64,000 nt of DNA. Origin: Bordetella sp. H567. Its GTDB lineage: Bacteria; Pseudomonadota; Gammaproteobacteria; Burkholderiales; Burkholderiaceae_B. Positions 1-9,361 of this stretch are shown here, piece after piece. Every line of letters starts with the position of its first letter. Positions within the stretch are counted from its first letter, which is position 1. Location: NCBI RefSeq assembly GCF_001704295.1, contig NZ_CP012334.1, positions 3,174,084 through 3,238,083 on the forward strand. The letters run 5' to 3'. Made by a program: the position numbers and the translations under genes. Below the pieces are notes generated by a model. It searched no databases and was not told where the DNA came from. It saw only the letters and a list, made by a program, of their open reading frames with translations.

Positions 1-81
1 ATGCGGCCGGAAGGACGGCGGCAGCGCCGAAGCGTCGGCCTGCCGCCATTCTAGACGAGATTGCAAGTGGCCAAGGCGCCG

Positions 82-621
82 TTACGAAAGATGAGTCGGG
101 TCCAGGTGCGCCGAACGCCGCTTGTACAGGTCGTCATCGGCATAACCCATGGTTTCGGGACGCGCGCGTCCCAACATGACCTGGAAGTAGACCGGCTCAA
201 GGCTGCGGTTTTCATAGCCGTGGATGACGCCGGGGGGACACGCGATGCACTCCCAGGGCCCCAGACGCGTCCAGCGCTGGTGGCCGTCTTCGTCCTGGAT
301 GAAGACGTCCAGAAACCCCTGGAGCACGAAGAAGACTTCCTCGACTTCGTGCGTATGAGCGGCATTGCCCTGCCCCGGGTTCACGAACATGATGCTTAGC
401 GTAAAGCCGCGCGCCGGGATCACGCTGGTATCGCCCACCTTGCCCGAGCCGCCCGCGCCGATGAAGCGGTGCTGTGCACGCTTGTAGCCCTCGATCCTGG
501 CGTCCTCGAACGCGTTCCAATCCGGCACCCGGTTGGAGAAACGCGCGATGTACTTCTGTTCGATTTCTTCCAGCGTGGCGTTGGCCAATTCGGGGGGTCG
601 CGGATGACGGGCGATAGCCAT
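82..621 (-). CDS. Cupin-domain protein (metal-binding cupin, 179 aa)
   Basis: Single-domain cupin. The first conserved cupin motif is visible as H89-x-H91-x3-E95 in a glycine-rich strand, and the second as a PPGVIHG segment with H134. Together they give the usual three-His/one-Glu metal site of a cupin beta-barrel. Families of this size include small dioxygenases, isomerases and sugar-binding proteins, and nothing here selects a substrate. The start is the ATG at 621. The gene stands alone downstream of a palindromic promoter/operator (682-715), so it is probably controlled by a dedicated repressor that is not encoded next to it. The cupin call is secure; the reaction is unknown. Confidence 0.9.
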   Translation of the reverse strand: MAIARHPRPPELANATLEEIEQKYIARFSNRVPDWNAFEDARIEGYKRAQHRFIGAGGSGKVGDTSVIPARGFTLSIMFVNPGQGNAAHTHEVEEVFFVLQGFLDVFIQDEDGHQRWTRLGPWECIACPPGVIHGYENRSLEPVYFQVMLGRARPETMGYADDDLYKRRSAHLDPTHLS

Positions 622-681
622 TACATGGACTCCAAGGTGGGGGGTTCTCGTCGCCTTGCGGGCGGCATCGGTATGTCGGCC

Positions 682-715
682 AGATTAATAAAAATTGACT
701 AAATAGTCAATTTTT
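682..715 (-). promoter_or_regulatory. Sigma-70-like promoter with overlapping palindromic operator for the cupin gene
   Basis: On the minus strand a -35 box TTGACT (710-705) and a -10 box TAATCT (687-682) are 17 nt apart. An 11-bp perfect inverted repeat lies over the -35 box and spacer (arms 690-700 and 705-715, spacer AAAT; core TTGACT-N4-AGTCAA). A perfect dyad on top of a promoter is the usual layout of a MarR- or TetR-type repressor site. The predicted transcript start is near 675, about 50 nt before the cupin ATG. Confidence 0.7.
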
Positions 716-978
716 GGCTTGAGCCTGGCGCGACGAAGCCGCTTCAGCGCGGGATATCCCCTACGGAATTACGGATCCAGTTAGGAAGAGGTTAAAAATT
801 AGACTGTTTGGACAGGTAGAGAAACAGGTGCACCCGCTGTTTCCGACGCGTGCGCCCCCCCGACTGAAGAGATGGCGCGCGATGGCCCGTGGTCCGCGGG
901 CGCACTGGGCGCCGCGAACTAGCCGATGATTTTTTTGGGTGGAGGCGGCGGTCGCGGGCAGCGCGGCCGCAGAGAAAG

Positions 979-1009
979 CCGGAAGCGCCCGCACTGCGGG
1001 CGCTTCCGG
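979..1009 (-). terminator. Intrinsic terminator of gdhA
   Basis: Perfect 14-bp stem (979-992 with 996-1009) and a 3-nt loop. On the minus strand it is followed by a pyrimidine-rich CTTTCTCT stretch. It lies 8 nt beyond the gdhA stop codon. Confidence 0.8.
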
Positions 1010-1016
1010 TACCGCG

Positions 1017-2306
1017 TCAGGGATACAGGCCGCGCACCTGGCGAGCCTGCAGGATGCGCGTGCACGCCACAATGAAGGCCGCCGTGCGCAGCGTTACCTT
1101 GTGCTCGCGCGAGACCTGCGACACCGCGGCGTAGGCGTCGCGCATGATGCGCTCCAGGCGGTGATTGATCTCGTCCTCGGTCCAGAAGAAGCTGGAGAAG
1201 TCCTGCACCCATTCGAAGTAGCTGACCGTCACGCCACCGGCATTGGCCACGACATCGGGCACCACCAGGATGCCCTTGTCGAACAGGATGTCGTCCGCGT
1301 CCGGCGTGGTGGGGCCGTTCGCGCCTTCCACCACCACCTTGGCCCTGATTCCCCCGGCGTTCGCCGAAGTGATCTGCCCTTCCAGCGCCGCGGGGATCAG
1401 GAATTCGGTTTCCAGCTTCCAGAACTCCGCCGGATCGAGCGCCTGCGCGTTTTCGTAGCCGCCCACGCCGCCCGTCTGGGAAACGTGTACCAGCAGTTCC
1501 GGTACGTCCAGTCCGAACTCGTTGTAGATGGTGCCGGTATGGTCCTGCACCGCCACGATCTTGGCGCCGACGCCGTGGAACAGGCGTGCCGCCGTGCCGC
1601 CGACGTTGCCGAAACCCTGGATGATGACGCGCGCGCCGTTGACATCGAAGCCCAGGTCGCGCGCGGCTTCGCACGCCACCACGAAAACGCCGCGCCCGGT
1701 GGCCTCTACCCGGCCCAGGCTGCCGCCCAGGGACACGGGCTTGCCGGTCACCACACCGGTGGCCGTGGACCCTTCGTTCATGGAGTAGGTATCCATCATC
1801 CACGCCATGATCTGGGCGTTGGTATTCACGTCCGGCGCGGGAATGTCCTTGGACGGTCCGATGATGACACCGATCTCGCTGGTATAGCGGCGCGTGATGC
1901 GCTCCAGCTCTGCCTGCGACAGGCCGCGCGGGTCCACGCGGACGCCGCCCTTGGCGCCGCCGTAGGGCAAGTTCACCGCGGCATTCTTGACGGACATCCA
2001 GGCCGCCAGCGCCATCACTTCCGACAGGGTCACGTCCTGGTGGAAACGCACCCCACCCTTGCCCGGCCCGCGCGACGTATTGTGCTGGACGCGATACCCC
2101 TCGAAGTGGGCGATCCGGCCATTGTCCAGTTCGATGGGAACGTCGACGATCAAGGCGCGCTTGGGGCGTTTGAGGGTTTCGACCCACCGGCCCAGCGCCC
2201 CCAGATAAGGCGTGACACGGTCCACCTGTTGCAGGTAGATACCCCAAGGGCCGACGTTGTCGGGGTTCAGGTACGACGGCAAGGCATGGGTAGGCGTTTG
2301 TTGCAT
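1017..2306 (-). CDS. gdhA: Glutamate dehydrogenase (Glu/Leu/Phe/Val dehydrogenase family)
   Basis: A 429-residue enzyme that interconverts 2-oxoglutarate plus ammonia and L-glutamate with NAD(P)(H), in the cytoplasm. The substrate-binding segment GPGKGGVRF has K83. The family signature around [10 protein letters not shown] has the catalytic K119. The nucleotide-binding domain shows a GFGNVGG turn at 231-237. Length and architecture match the hexameric small-subunit class; coenzyme preference cannot be read safely. The start at 2306 is preceded by a strong AGGAGC ribosome site. The gene is single, with its own -10 box and a strong terminator, next to the liv importer operon. The call is secure. 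Confidence 0.97.
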   Translation of the reverse strand: MQQTPTHALPSYLNPDNVGPWGIYLQQVDRVTPYLGALGRWVETLKRPKRALIVDVPIELDNGRIAHFEGYRVQHNTSRGPGKGGVRFHQDVTLSEVMALAAWMSVKNAAVNLPYGGAKGGVRVDPRGLSQAELERITRRYTSEIGVIIGPSKDIPAPDVNTNAQIMAWMMDTYSMNEGSTATGVVTGKPVSLGGSLGRVEATGRGVFVVACEAARDLGFDVNGARVIIQGFGNVGGTAARLFHGVGAKIVAVQDHTGTIYNEFGLDVPELLVHVSQTGGVGGYENAQALDPAEFWKLETEFLIPAALEGQITSANAGGIRAKVVVEGANGPTTPDADDILFDKGILVVPDVVANAGGVTVSYFEWVQDFSSFFWTEDEINHRLERIMRDAYAAVSQVSREHKVTLRTAAFIVACTRILQARQVRGLYP

Positions 2307-2336
2307 TCGAACTGCTCCTCACGTGTGGTCGCGCCC

Positions 2337-2342
2337 ATTGTA
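2337..2342 (-). promoter_or_regulatory. Candidate -10 box of gdhA
   Basis: The minus strand reads TACAAT about 30 nt before the gdhA start. The matching -35 region is weak, and an AT-rich stretch (about 2370-2393) lies upstream, which may suit activator binding. Only the -10 match and position support it. Confidence 0.45.
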
Positions 2343-2464
2343 GACGCAACACAGATCGCCGTCCCCGTTAAATCGATAAACAAATATAAAAGGGACGCAT
2401 TGGAACCATTCCTACACACAACAGCGATTCAACGCACACCGGAATACCGGCCGCCCACTGCGGC

Positions 2465-3184
2465 TTACATCCCCAGGTAGGCCCGGCGCACCTCGTCCGA
2501 AGCGGCCAATTCCGCCGCTTCGCCCGCCAGGGCGACGGCGCCGCTCTGCATCACGTACGCCCGGGTCGCGACATCCAGCGCGGCGTTCATGTTCTGCTCG
2601 ACCAGCAGCACCGACAGGCCGGCCTGTTTATTCAACGCCGCCAGCGCATCGAACACCTGCTCGATCAGCAAGGGCGACAGCCCCAGGCTGGGCTCGTCCA
2701 CCAGCAGCAGCCGCGGTCCGCTCATCAGCGCGCGGCCGATGGCCAGCATCTGCCGTTCGCCACCGGACATCGTGCCGGCCAGCTGCGTGCGCCGTTCCCT
2801 CAGGCGTGGGAACACCTCGTACACCTGCTCCAGGCGCTCCCGGTACAGCGCCTCGCTGGGGACCGTATAGGCGCCCAGGCGTAGGTTCTGCTCCACCGGC
2901 TGCCGGGCGAACACCCGCGCGCCTTCGGGGATCAGCGCGATACCGCGCTTGACCAGTTTTTCCGGACGCGTGCCGGTGATTTCCTGGCCTTCGAAGAAGA
3001 CCTGCCCCGACGCCGGTCGGACCGTGCCGACGATGGCCGCCAGTGTGCTGGATTTGCCCGCGCCGTTGGCGCCCAGCAGCGCGGTGATTTCACCGGGACG
3101 CACCTCCAGCGAAATGCCGCGTACGGCTTGCACGCCGCCGTAGGCGACATGCAGGTTCTCGACTTTCAGCATCGGCTCAGGCAC
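2465..3184 (-). CDS. livF: Branched-chain amino acid-type ABC importer, ATP-binding protein LivF
   Basis: Second ATPase of a LivFGHMK-type importer (239 aa, normal length). Walker A is GANGAGKS at 38-45, the signature is MSGGE at 139-143, and Walker B with the catalytic Glu is LLLVDEP near 159-165. It pairs with LivG to drive LivHM. Its start overlaps the end of livG by 8 bp, so the two are translationally coupled. It is the last gene of the five-gene minus-strand operon running from livK. The family imports branched-chain or other amino acids, amides or aromatic acids; sequence alone does not fix the substrate. Confidence 0.94.
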   Translation of the reverse strand: MPEPMLKVENLHVAYGGVQAVRGISLEVRPGEITALLGANGAGKSSTLAAIVGTVRPASGQVFFEGQEITGTRPEKLVKRGIALIPEGARVFARQPVEQNLRLGAYTVPSEALYRERLEQVYEVFPRLRERRTQLAGTMSGGERQMLAIGRALMSGPRLLLVDEPSLGLSPLLIEQVFDALAALNKQAGLSVLLVEQNMNAALDVATRAYVMQSGAVALAGEAAELAASDEVRRAYLGM

Positions 3185-3899
3185 GGTGCTTTCTCCCCAG
3201 ATAAGCCTCGATCACGGCGGGATTGCGCACGATTTCCTGTGGCGGCCCTTCCGCGATGGTCTGGCCGAAGTTCAGCACCAGCACCCGCTGCGCCAGCCGC
3301 ATCACGACCTCCAGCACGTGTTCGACGATGACCAGCGTGACGCCCGCGGCATGGATGCGGCGCAGGATCTCCGACAGCGCGATTGCCTCGGTGGGGTTCA
3401 GGCCGCCGGCGACTTCGTCCAGCAGCAGCATGCGCGGCTCGGTGGCGAGCGCGCGCGCCAGCTCGACGCGCTTCTGCCCCGCCACGTTCAGGCCGGACGC
3501 CTTGACGTCGGCGCGATCGGCCAGGCCGACCAGCTCCAGGACCTTCTGCGCCGCCTCGCGGGCATCGTTCAGCCGCGGATGGCGCAGCAGCGCCGCCACC
3601 ATGGTGTTCTCCAGCACCGTCATCTGGCCGAAGTTGCGCGGGATCTGGTACGTGCGCACCAGCCCCATCGCCGCCACCTGTTCGGGCTTGCGGCCCAGCA
3701 TGGACGCGCCGTTGAACGTGACGCTGCCCGACGTGGGCGCGTGATGGCCCACCAGGCCGTTGAACAGGGTGCTCTTGCCGGCGCCGTTCGGGCCGATGAT
3801 GGCGACGATTTCGCCGGCCTCGACGTTCAGGTTGATGTCCTTGTTGGCCACCAGGCCGCCGAAGCGTTTGGTCAGTTGTTTGACTTCAAGCAGAGCCAC
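3177..3899 (-). CDS. livG: Branched-chain amino acid-type ABC importer, ATP-binding protein LivG
   Basis: First ATPase of the importer (240 aa). Walker A is GPNGAGKS at 36-43 and Walker B is LLLDEVAGG. The ABC signature is divergent (NVAGQKR instead of LSGGQ), which is common in LivG subunits. The gene overlaps livM by 14 bp and livF by 8 bp, typical of a tightly coupled operon. It works with LivF on the cytoplasmic face of the LivHM channel. Confidence 0.94.
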   Translation of the reverse strand: MALLEVKQLTKRFGGLVANKDINLNVEAGEIVAIIGPNGAGKSTLFNGLVGHHAPTSGSVTFNGASMLGRKPEQVAAMGLVRTYQIPRNFGQMTVLENTMVAALLRHPRLNDAREAAQKVLELVGLADRADVKASGLNVAGQKRVELARALATEPRMLLLDEVAGGLNPTEAIALSEILRRIHAAGVTLVIVEHVLEVVMRLAQRVLVLNFGQTIAEGPPQEIVRNPAVIEAYLGRKHRA

Positions 3900-4884
3900 G
3901 GCGCCCCCTCAAGGTGATCAGGCCGCCCGGCAGGAACATGGTCACCAGCAATATGGCCAGGCCGAATACCAGCAGGTCCAGGCCCAGGCCGGAACTGCCC
4001 CACATGACGCGCGTGCCCTCCGACAGCGGCAGCAGCACCGCCGCCCCTATCCACGGGCCCACCAGCGTGCCGACGCCGCCCAGGATGGCCACCAGCACCA
4101 CCTGCACCGACATGGTCAGGCTGAACGTCGATTCAGGGTCGATGAAGCCGACGTACATCGCGAAAAATCCGCCCCAGGCGCCGGTCACGGCCGCCGACAG
4201 CACGAAGGCCAGCATCTTGTAGCGGTCGGCCGGCACGCCCAGGCTGCGCGCGGCGGCCTCGTCGCCGTTGATGGCGCGCCAGTAGAAGCCGGTACGCGAA
4301 TGCACCAGGAAATACGTCAGCAGGAACGTCAACAAGGCCAGCACCACCGCGATCCAGTAATACGGGATCTTGGTGCGGAACAGCAGCATCCAGGCCGAAT
4401 CGCCGATGGGCGCCTCGATGCCCACCGCGCCGCCGGCCCAATCCCAGTTGATCATCAGCAGCAGGCCGATCTGCAGCAGCGCGATAGTGGCCATGGCGAA
4501 GTAATGGCCCGACAAGCGCAAGGTCGGCCCGCCGACGATCCAGGCCAGGATCGCCGACACCAGCGCCCCCGCCGGGATGCCCAGCAGCGGCGTCAGCTTC
4601 AGGTGATGCAGCAGCAGGATGGTCGTGTAGGCACCCACGCCCACGAAGACGCCATGGCCGAAGGAGATGCGGCCCAGGAAGCCGCCGACCAGGTTCCAGG
4701 CGGCGCCCAGCGCGCCGAACATCAGCACCAGCAGCAGCACCTGGATGGTGAACTGGTCGGTCACGAACAGCGGGACCAGGGCGAACAGCACGGCCACCAC
4801 GAACGCGGCCACCAGCGGCGCGCGGGTATACCTGGCCTTGGCCGGCATGGCCGCTGTGATATCCAATTGTTTAACGGGAGTCAT
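3886..4884 (-). CDS. livM: Branched-chain amino acid-type ABC importer, permease LivM
   Basis: A 332-residue inner-membrane permease with multiple hydrophobic helices and the BPD_transp_2 family core (GRISFGHGVFVGVGAYT and a later EAAARSLGV coupling segment). The N-terminus carries an extra hydrophobic segment after about 20 residues, as usual for LivM. It follows livH with a 1-nt gap and overlaps livG. It forms the heterodimeric channel with LivH. Confidence 0.93.
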   Translation of the reverse strand: MTPVKQLDITAAMPAKARYTRAPLVAAFVVAVLFALVPLFVTDQFTIQVLLLVLMFGALGAAWNLVGGFLGRISFGHGVFVGVGAYTTILLLHHLKLTPLLGIPAGALVSAILAWIVGGPTLRLSGHYFAMATIALLQIGLLLMINWDWAGGAVGIEAPIGDSAWMLLFRTKIPYYWIAVVLALLTFLLTYFLVHSRTGFYWRAINGDEAAARSLGVPADRYKMLAFVLSAAVTGAWGGFFAMYVGFIDPESTFSLTMSVQVVLVAILGGVGTLVGPWIGAAVLLPLSEGTRVMWGSSGLGLDLLVFGLAILLVTMFLPGGLITLRGRRGSA

Positions 4885-4885
4885 A

Positions 4886-5737
4886 TCACCACCGCCCGAA
4901 CAGGCCGCGCGGCCGGTACCAGAGAACCAGGATGAAAAGGATGAAGACCGACACCGTCTTCAAGGCAGGCGCCACGAAATAGCCGGTCATCGCCTCGATG
5001 ATGCCGATCAGGATCCCGGCGATGAAGGCGCCGGGCAGCGAGCCGAAGCCGCCCATGCAGACCGCCACGAAGGCCAGCAGCCCGAATACGGTGCCCACGG
5101 AGGGAAACACGTAGAAGAACGTCGTCAACAGCGCGCCCGCCAGGCCCACCGCCGCACTGCCCAGCATCCACACCTGGGCGTTCACGCGATCCGACGAAAT
5201 GCCCACCAGCGCCGCCACTTCGCGGTCTTCGGCGACGGCCTGCAAGGCATGTCCCCAGCGGGTGCGGTAAACCAGCACGAAGAGGATGATGACCACGACC
5301 AGCGCGATCAGGCCGGTCACCACCTGCGGTCGTCCGATGGACACCCCGGCCAGCGTCACGCTGCCGGACACCAGCGTGTCGGGCAGGTTGCGGTAGTCGG
5401 GCGTGAAGGCGATGAAGGCCAGCTGCCGCAGCACCAGGCCCAGCCCGAAGGTGGCCAGGATGACGGCCATGGGCGGGCCCTTCTGCAGGCGCTTGATGAT
5501 CAAGGCATATGTCAGGAAGCCGACGAAGGCCAGCAATATGGCGACCAGCGGCGCCGAAAAAGCCGGGTCGACGTGGCCCAGGGTAAAAAACCAGTAGGCG
5601 GCATACATGGCCAGCATCAGGAATTCGCCGTGGGCGAAATTGATGACGTCCGTGATGCCCCAGATCAGGGCCAGGCCCACCGCGACAGCGGCATAGATAA
5701 GGCCATTGAACAGCCCGGCGTAGAGCGCTTCAAACAT
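4886..5737 (-). CDS. livH: Branched-chain amino acid-type ABC importer, permease LivH
   Basis: A 283-residue permease, about eight predicted membrane segments, with the family hallmarks INFAHGEFLMLAMYAAY near the N-terminus and an EDREVAALVGI coupling loop. It sits 66 nt downstream of livK. A GC-rich near-palindrome (5754-5769) in that gap could dampen expression of the membrane genes relative to the binding protein. It pairs with LivM. Confidence 0.94.
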   Translation of the reverse strand: MFEALYAGLFNGLIYAAVAVGLALIWGITDVINFAHGEFLMLAMYAAYWFFTLGHVDPAFSAPLVAILLAFVGFLTYALIIKRLQKGPPMAVILATFGLGLVLRQLAFIAFTPDYRNLPDTLVSGSVTLAGVSIGRPQVVTGLIALVVVIILFVLVYRTRWGHALQAVAEDREVAALVGISSDRVNAQVWMLGSAAVGLAGALLTTFFYVFPSVGTVFGLLAFVAVCMGGFGSLPGAFIAGILIGIIEAMTGYFVAPALKTVSVFILFILVLWYRPRGLFGRW

Positions 5738-5803
5738 GCGGGACTCCTGCGACGGGCCCCGGGGGACCCGCCGCGTCTTGCGTTGCGCCAGCGTGCCGGC
5801 CGC

Positions 5804-7054
5804 TTACTTCCAGGTGAAGGGAAGCGTGGGCAGCGACTTGTCGGCGTTGAAATTGGCCGGCCATACCGTTTGGTAGCCCGGGCCCTTCATTTGCAGGATC
5901 AGGCCCGCGCCCTTGCTGTTCTGGCCCTTGTCGTCGAACTTCACGCCGGCCCAGGGCATGGCGATCTGCTCGGCGTTCAGGTCGGTCGATATGAGGGCCT
6001 TGCGGATGGCCTCGGGATCCGTCGAACCGGCCCGGTTGATGGCATCGGCCAGCACCAGCACGCCCTGCATCGAACGGGCGTTGTTGCCGTTCAGCTCCTT
6101 GCCGGTCTTGGCCTTGTACAGCTCGTTGACCTTCTTCAGGATGGGCAGCGTGGCGGCGATGTCGTTGCTCCAGACGTCGCGGGTCAGCACGCCCTGCACC
6201 TGCGCGCCGACTTCCTGCACGAAGCGCGAATCGATGAAGCCCGCGTCGTTGGCCAGGAAGATGGGCGGCGCGTACTTCGCTTCCCGCATGGTCCGCACGA
6301 AGAGCATGGCGTCGGACGTATAGCTGGCGAAGATGGCCACATCGGGCTTGGCGGTGGCCAGCTTCTGCACCTCCGAGGTGACCGACGCCGAACCGGCCGT
6401 ATAGGCGATGTTGGCGACGATCTCGCGCTTGTATTGCTTGGCGAACCGCTCCAGCGCCTTGTAGGTATTGACGCCGAAGTCGGTGTTCTCGTACACCACC
6501 GCGATGCGCTTGGTCGGCTGGTTCTTCACGCCGTCCAGGAACTGCATCATGTTTTCGATGAAGGTGTCGTCGGTCGGCGAGGTGCGGAAGAACCACTTGT
6601 ACTGGCGTTCCGTCAGGTCGGGGCTGCTGGATTCACCGTTCAGGTAGGGTATCCCGGCTTGCTCGGCGACGCGGCTGGCGGTCTTGGTGACCGCCGATTG
6701 ATAGGCGCCGGTCAGCGCCACGATTTTTTCCTGCTGGATCAGGCGCTGCGCATCGGCCAGGCCGACTTCCGGCTTGCCCTGCGAATCGCCGAACACCACT
6801 TCGATCTTCGCCCCGCCCAGCTTGGGCAACCCCGCGCCTTCGGCCAGCGGCAGGCCCTTCAGTTCCGGATGCGGATTGTTGATGATGTCCACGGCCAGCT
6901 CGATGGCGGCCTTGATTTCGGCGCCGGTGGACGCCAGCGCGCCGCTGAGCGGATAAATGGCACCGATGCGCACCGTCTTGGTCTGCGCGGCAGCGGGCTG
7001 CCCGAACGTCAGCGCGAGACACGCGGCTACGCCCGCGATGAGTTTGTATTTCAT
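5804..7054 (-). CDS. livK: Branched-chain amino acid-type ABC importer, periplasmic binding protein LivK
   Basis: A 416-residue type-I periplasmic binding protein. The N-terminus has a clear Sec signal (basic MKYK, hydrophobic core, cleavage after AAAQ near residue 24). The mature part starts with VRIGAIYPLSGALASTGAE, typical of the Peripla_BP_6/LivJ family. It is the first gene of livKHMGF and has a good GGAG site 8-9 nt before ATG 7054. No regulator is adjacent. The ligand is unknown: amino acids are the default, but amides, urea derivatives or aromatic acids are imported by relatives. Confidence 0.93.
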   Translation of the reverse strand: MKYKLIAGVAACLALTFGQPAAAQTKTVRIGAIYPLSGALASTGAEIKAAIELAVDIINNPHPELKGLPLAEGAGLPKLGGAKIEVVFGDSQGKPEVGLADAQRLIQQEKIVALTGAYQSAVTKTASRVAEQAGIPYLNGESSSPDLTERQYKWFFRTSPTDDTFIENMMQFLDGVKNQPTKRIAVVYENTDFGVNTYKALERFAKQYKREIVANIAYTAGSASVTSEVQKLATAKPDVAIFASYTSDAMLFVRTMREAKYAPPIFLANDAGFIDSRFVQEVGAQVQGVLTRDVWSNDIAATLPILKKVNELYKAKTGKELNGNNARSMQGVLVLADAINRAGSTDPEAIRKALISTDLNAEQIAMPWAGVKFDDKGQNSKGAGLILQMKGPGYQTVWPANFNADKSLPTLPFTWK

Positions 7055-7269
7055 ATTTTTTGCTCCAGGGAACTGACCACTTCAGAGAGGGAAACTGCCG
7101 ACAGCAAGCTTATCCGCTGCGCCGCCGCGAAGCCGCCCGAACAAACCCTGACAAAAACGGTAACGCCAGGGGATGAGAGGCTTTTCGAGGAAGCGAGCGC
7201 AAGCCGGCGGATGCCGCGCGGATGCGCGCGGCCCTGCCGGACGTCATTCAAAAACCCTTGCGGCCTGCC

Positions 7270-8082
7270 TCACAACGCCGCGACGCGGCTATTGATGAGG
7301 TCGGTCACCAGCATGTGGCCGGGCGCATGCGTGATGCAGAAAGCCGGCTTGACCGCGGCGACGACGGCCTGCGGCGTGACGCCGCAGGCCCAGAACACCG
7401 GGACCTCGCCGGGACGGATATCCACCGGGTCGCCGTAATCGGGGCGGCCGATATCGTCGATGCCGATCGCCGCCGGATCGCCGAAGTGCACCGGCGCGCC
7501 GTGCACGGACGGAAACCGCGAGGTGACCTGGATGGCGCGGATCGCATCCGCGGGCTTGAGCGGCCGCATCGACACCACCAGCGGGCCGGAAAAACGTCCC
7601 GCCGAATGGGTGGGGACATTGGTCCGGTACATCGGCACATTGCGGCCTTGCTCGATGTGGCGCACCGGCAGTCCGTTGTCCAGCATGGCTTCTTCGAAGG
7701 AGAAGGAGCAGCCGATCAGGAAGGACACCAGGTCATCGCGCCAGACATGGCGCACGTCCTGCGGCTCCTCGACCAGCACGCCGTCCTTCCAGACGCGGTA
7801 GCGCGGGATGTCGGTGCGAATGTCGATATCCACGCCCAGTTCCGGCAGGGAGGGATCCCCGGGTTCGGACACGGCCAGGATGGGACAAGGCTTGGGATTA
7901 CGCAGGCAGAAGCGCAGGAACTCGTCGGCCAATTCCTTGGGCAGGATGGCCAGGTTGGCCTGCACATACCCGGGCGCGACATTGGCGGTGGGGCCGGCCA
8001 GCGCGCCGGAACGCGCGTCCAGGCGGGCCTGGTAGGACGCCGGCCGCGTGGCGGCGCCGGATTGCTGCGGTTGGGCGGACAT
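7270..8082 (-). CDS. DUF1445 (UPF0317) putative hydro-lyase / D-glutamate cyclase-like protein
   Basis: A 270-residue cytoplasmic protein of the DUF1445 family, matching the usual 260-270 aa. Recognisable segments are the N-terminal [11 protein letters not shown], the central [10 protein letters not shown] and RNVPMYRTN, and the C-terminal PGHMLVTD. Relatives are annotated as hydro-lyases, and the family is related to the D-glutamate cyclase domain that makes 5-oxo-D-proline. I chose ATG 8082 because a GGGGA site precedes it and the upstream in-frame extension from 8148 is not family-like. It lies on the same strand between a LysR gene and the liv operon, so importer and enzyme may serve one substrate; that is inference. 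Confidence 0.88.
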   Translation of the reverse strand: MSAQPQQSGAATRPASYQARLDARSGALAGPTANVAPGYVQANLAILPKELADEFLRFCLRNPKPCPILAVSEPGDPSLPELGVDIDIRTDIPRYRVWKDGVLVEEPQDVRHVWRDDLVSFLIGCSFSFEEAMLDNGLPVRHIEQGRNVPMYRTNVPTHSAGRFSGPLVVSMRPLKPADAIRAIQVTSRFPSVHGAPVHFGDPAAIGIDDIGRPDYGDPVDIRPGEVPVFWACGVTPQAVVAAVKPAFCITHAPGHMLVTDLINSRVAAL

Positions 8083-8222
8083 CGTGTATTCCCCGTGTGA
8101 TTCGTGAATTCTTATCAGAGCGGCATTGCACCGTAGCCCCGCCGCCACTGTCCAATCATATGTTCCGATGAACCGTGATCACAAATTCTTATCGCTGATG
8201 GCGCCAGGCCCTGTTTCCCCAG

Positions 8223-8272
8223 GGAAAAGCGGCTTTCCGCCGGCCGGTTTACTTTTCCGGTTTACCGGCCGG
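8223..8272 (-). terminator. Possible terminator/inverted repeats at the 3' end of the LysR gene
   Basis: A 9-bp inverted repeat (8240-8248 with 8264-8272) spans the stop codon of the LysR gene. Just beyond it the minus strand forms a short GCGG-AAAG-CCGC hairpin followed by TTTT. The stem is short, so confidence is limited. Confidence 0.4.
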
Positions 8273-9235
8273 ACGCGGGGTAATCCCTAATCCGGCCACA
8301 GCCAGCGGGACGGGATCCAGCGCCAGCGGGTTGCCCGCGATGCGCGCGGCGTCCTCGCGCGCGATGTATTGCGCCGCTTGCGCCACCGTGCGCGCCACAT
8401 GGCTGTCCGGGCCCTGCATCCAGCAGGCGGTGTAATTCAGCGGCGGCAGCTCGGGCGCCTGCACGTCGAGGATCTGCAGCAGGCCCTGCGCCAATTCGCG
8501 GCCCAGGATCACGGGCGCGATCACCGCGGTGCCGATGCCGTCCAGCGTCATGCGCACGATCACGCTCAAGGCCGAACTGCCGTACATGCGCGGCGTCTGC
8601 ACGCCGCCTTCGACCAGGATGCGACGCACCGCGCGGTGCGGATCCGTATTGGATGTGTAGGTGATGACCGGCCAGCGTCCCAGCCGCTTCAGGGAGATCG
8701 GCGGCCGCCCCAGGCGCAGCTGCGGACTGGCGATCCAGGCAAGCGGATAGCGGCACAAATGGATGTTTTCGACACGCGGCTCCTCCATCGGCCCGAGCAG
8801 GAAGGCCAGGTCGATCTGGTGCGAGGCCAGCTGGGCGCGCAGCGCCGTGCTGGTGTCGACCTGGATGTCCACCATCAGCGCCGGATAGGCCTCGTGCATG
8901 TATTCCATCAGGCTGGGCAGCCAGGTATGGACGATGGTCTCCGACACGCCCAGGCGCAAGGTGCCGCTCATGACGTTCTGCGCCGCGGCGGCGCGCTGCA
9001 TGTCCGTGCGCATCTGCAGCATGCGTTCGGCGTGCGACAGCAATTCGTAGCCCTTGGCGGTGAGCGTGATGCCGCGCGAATCGCGCTCGAACAGCCGCAC
9101 GCCCAGGCCCGATTCCAGCGAGGCAATGCGCTGGGAGATCGCGGGCTGGGTGGCGTTGAGCTTTTCCGCCGCGGCGCGAAAGCCACCCAGGCGGGCGACC
9201 CAGAAGAAGGTCTCGATATTGCGCAGGTCGATCAT
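8249..9235 (-). CDS. LysR-family transcriptional regulator
   Basis: A 328-residue LysR-type regulator. The winged helix is at the N-terminus (MIDLRNIETFFWVARLGGF, then the recognition part ATQPAISQRIASLE), and a type-2 periplasmic-binding-like effector domain follows from about residue 90. ATG 9235 gives the canonical LysR N-terminus; the in-frame ATG at 9256 only adds residues. It is divergent from the EamA transporter (126-bp gap), its most likely target, and upstream of the DUF1445 gene on the same strand. The effector is unknown. Confidence 0.92.
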   Translation of the reverse strand: MIDLRNIETFFWVARLGGFRAAAEKLNATQPAISQRIASLESGLGVRLFERDSRGITLTAKGYELLSHAERMLQMRTDMQRAAAAQNVMSGTLRLGVSETIVHTWLPSLMEYMHEAYPALMVDIQVDTSTALRAQLASHQIDLAFLLGPMEEPRVENIHLCRYPLAWIASPQLRLGRPPISLKRLGRWPVITYTSNTDPHRAVRRILVEGGVQTPRMYGSSALSVIVRMTLDGIGTAVIAPVILGRELAQGLLQILDVQAPELPPLNYTACWMQGPDSHVARTVAQAAQYIAREDAARIAGNPLALDPVPLAVAGLGITPRPAGKPEK

Positions 9236-9361
9236 GAAACGGCGGGCTGGGCACAAGCCATCAAGAAAATTGATCGCGGTGAGCGTATCATGGCGGGCGC
9301 CGAAAAGAGCACACCGGCCCCGGTCTTCCCTAGGGCAAGGGCACTGAAGGAGAGCAGGCTT

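Larger units (their letters stand above)
622..1016. other. Intergenic region, 395 bp, without a supportable gene
   Basis: This gap separates the end of gdhA from the cupin start. It holds the gdhA terminator (979-1009) and the cupin promoter/operator (682-715). The middle part (about 720-975) is locally AT-richer around 780-815, but I see no coding signal there. Confidence 0.7.

Noticed and set aside
4667..7438. Open frame of more than 900 codons on the plus strand across livM-livH-livK
   Set aside because: It is the antisense of three well-recognised genes and consists of low-complexity His/Gln/Arg/Gly sequence.
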